Assembly: GCA_037142435.1 (NCBI GenBank)
Contig: JBAXAO010000060.1
Location: 1-6,487 of the forward strand
Reading direction: 5' to 3'
DNA: 6,487 nucleotides
Source of the DNA: CAIMZW01 sp037142435
GTDB taxonomy: Bacteria; Actinomycetota; Actinomycetes; Nanopelagicales; Nanopelagicaceae
The notes under the pieces: generated by a model
What the model saw: only the letters and a program-made list of their open reading frames with translations
The model's database searches: none
Told to the model about the DNA's origin: nothing
Part shown: positions 6,339 to 6,487 of the stretch, piece after piece
Layout of the letters: each line of letters opens with the position of its first letter
How positions within the stretch are numbered: position 1 is the first letter of the stretch
Made by a program: the position numbers and the translations under genes

Positions 6339-6487
6339 ATGATAACTTGGCGACGAGATAAAGAAGAGGGAACAGCTCTCGGGCTGGTTCTTGTTTTCGT
6401 GACCATTCTTGGCGTGTGGTTGGGTGCAGTACTTCTGATCACTCAGGCATCTACAACTGGCGTACAGCGTATGTCGTTGCAGAACAG
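6339..6487 (+). CDS. Start of a PilX/GspK-like minor pilin (cut by the window edge)
   Basis: Only the first 49 codons are present. An ATG at 6339 follows a good ribosome-binding site AAGGGGA (6324-6330) by 8 nt and lies 18 nt after the previous stop. The protein begins MITWRRDKEEGTALGLVLV and continues with a hydrophobic helix to about residue 36, then QASTTGVQRMS. A short basic/acidic leader, a Gly before the hydrophobic stretch and no Glu at +5 of the would-be mature protein (positions after Gly11 read T-A-L-G-L) are typical of PilX_N and GspK-type minor pilins. Its location third after I- and J-like genes agrees. The missing rest prevents a firm assignment; a different membrane-anchored exported protein remains possible. 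Confidence 0.7.
   Translation, partial: MITWRRDKEEGTALGLVLVFVTILGVWLGAVLLITQASTTGVQRMSLQN

Noticed and set aside
1321..6487. Competence pseudopilus operon of the comG type
   Set aside because: The ATPase is longer and carries the zinc module, PilC is full length with an extension, and the pilin heads are far larger than ComGC-GG proteins. A DNA-uptake role for the pilus remains possible.
1..6487. tRNA, rRNA, CRISPR array, insertion sequence or phage genes
   Set aside because: No cloverleaf, regularly spaced repeats, transposase or integrase motifs were seen on either strand.

Overview
The window carries the start of a type IV pilus (type II secretion-like) assembly operon on the + strand and a divergent gene of unknown function on the - strand, separated by an unusually structured intergenic region. 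The bases look close to balanced in GC (judged by eye, not counted). Together with GTG starts, strong Shine-Dalgarno sites, the 'GDTLVEVL' prepilin style and no sign of outer-membrane secretin genes, this fits a lower-GC actinobacterium, perhaps one of the small freshwater/marine lineages. That assignment is inference and is not proven here.

Layout. Positions 1-27 hold a probable intrinsic terminator for the leftward gene. Positions 26-1033 (-) encode an unrecognised three-helix membrane protein with a C-terminal domain of about 180 residues probably outside the cytoplasm. Positions 1034-1320 are non-coding and contain several inverted and direct repeats. One repeat covers the ribosome-binding site of the leftward gene and another set covers that of the pilus operon. 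Then, all on +, come pilB (1321-2847, assembly ATPase), pilC (2840-4339, platform protein), a GspI/PilV-like prepilin (4339-5100), a large GspJ/PilW-like prepilin (5103-6320) and the start of a GspK/PilX-like protein (6339, running off the window).

How the genes work together. PilB hydrolyses ATP on the cytoplasmic side and drives PilC, which lifts pilins out of the membrane into a filament. The three downstream products each begin with a pilin-type N-terminal helix. In order and in character they resemble the minor pilins I-J-K (V-W-X) that form the tip complex priming the filament. The genes overlap by 8 nt, overlap by 1 nt, or are separated by 2 and 18 nt, so they are very likely one transcript with translational coupling. 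The major pilin, prepilin peptidase, PilT and PilM/N/O homologues are not in this window.

The main points for follow-up are the two candidate RNA switches or operators in the divergent intergenic region, a repeated beta-type module inside the large minor pilin, and the unidentified membrane protein divergently paired with the pilus operon. No complete undescribed system can be claimed from the sequence alone.
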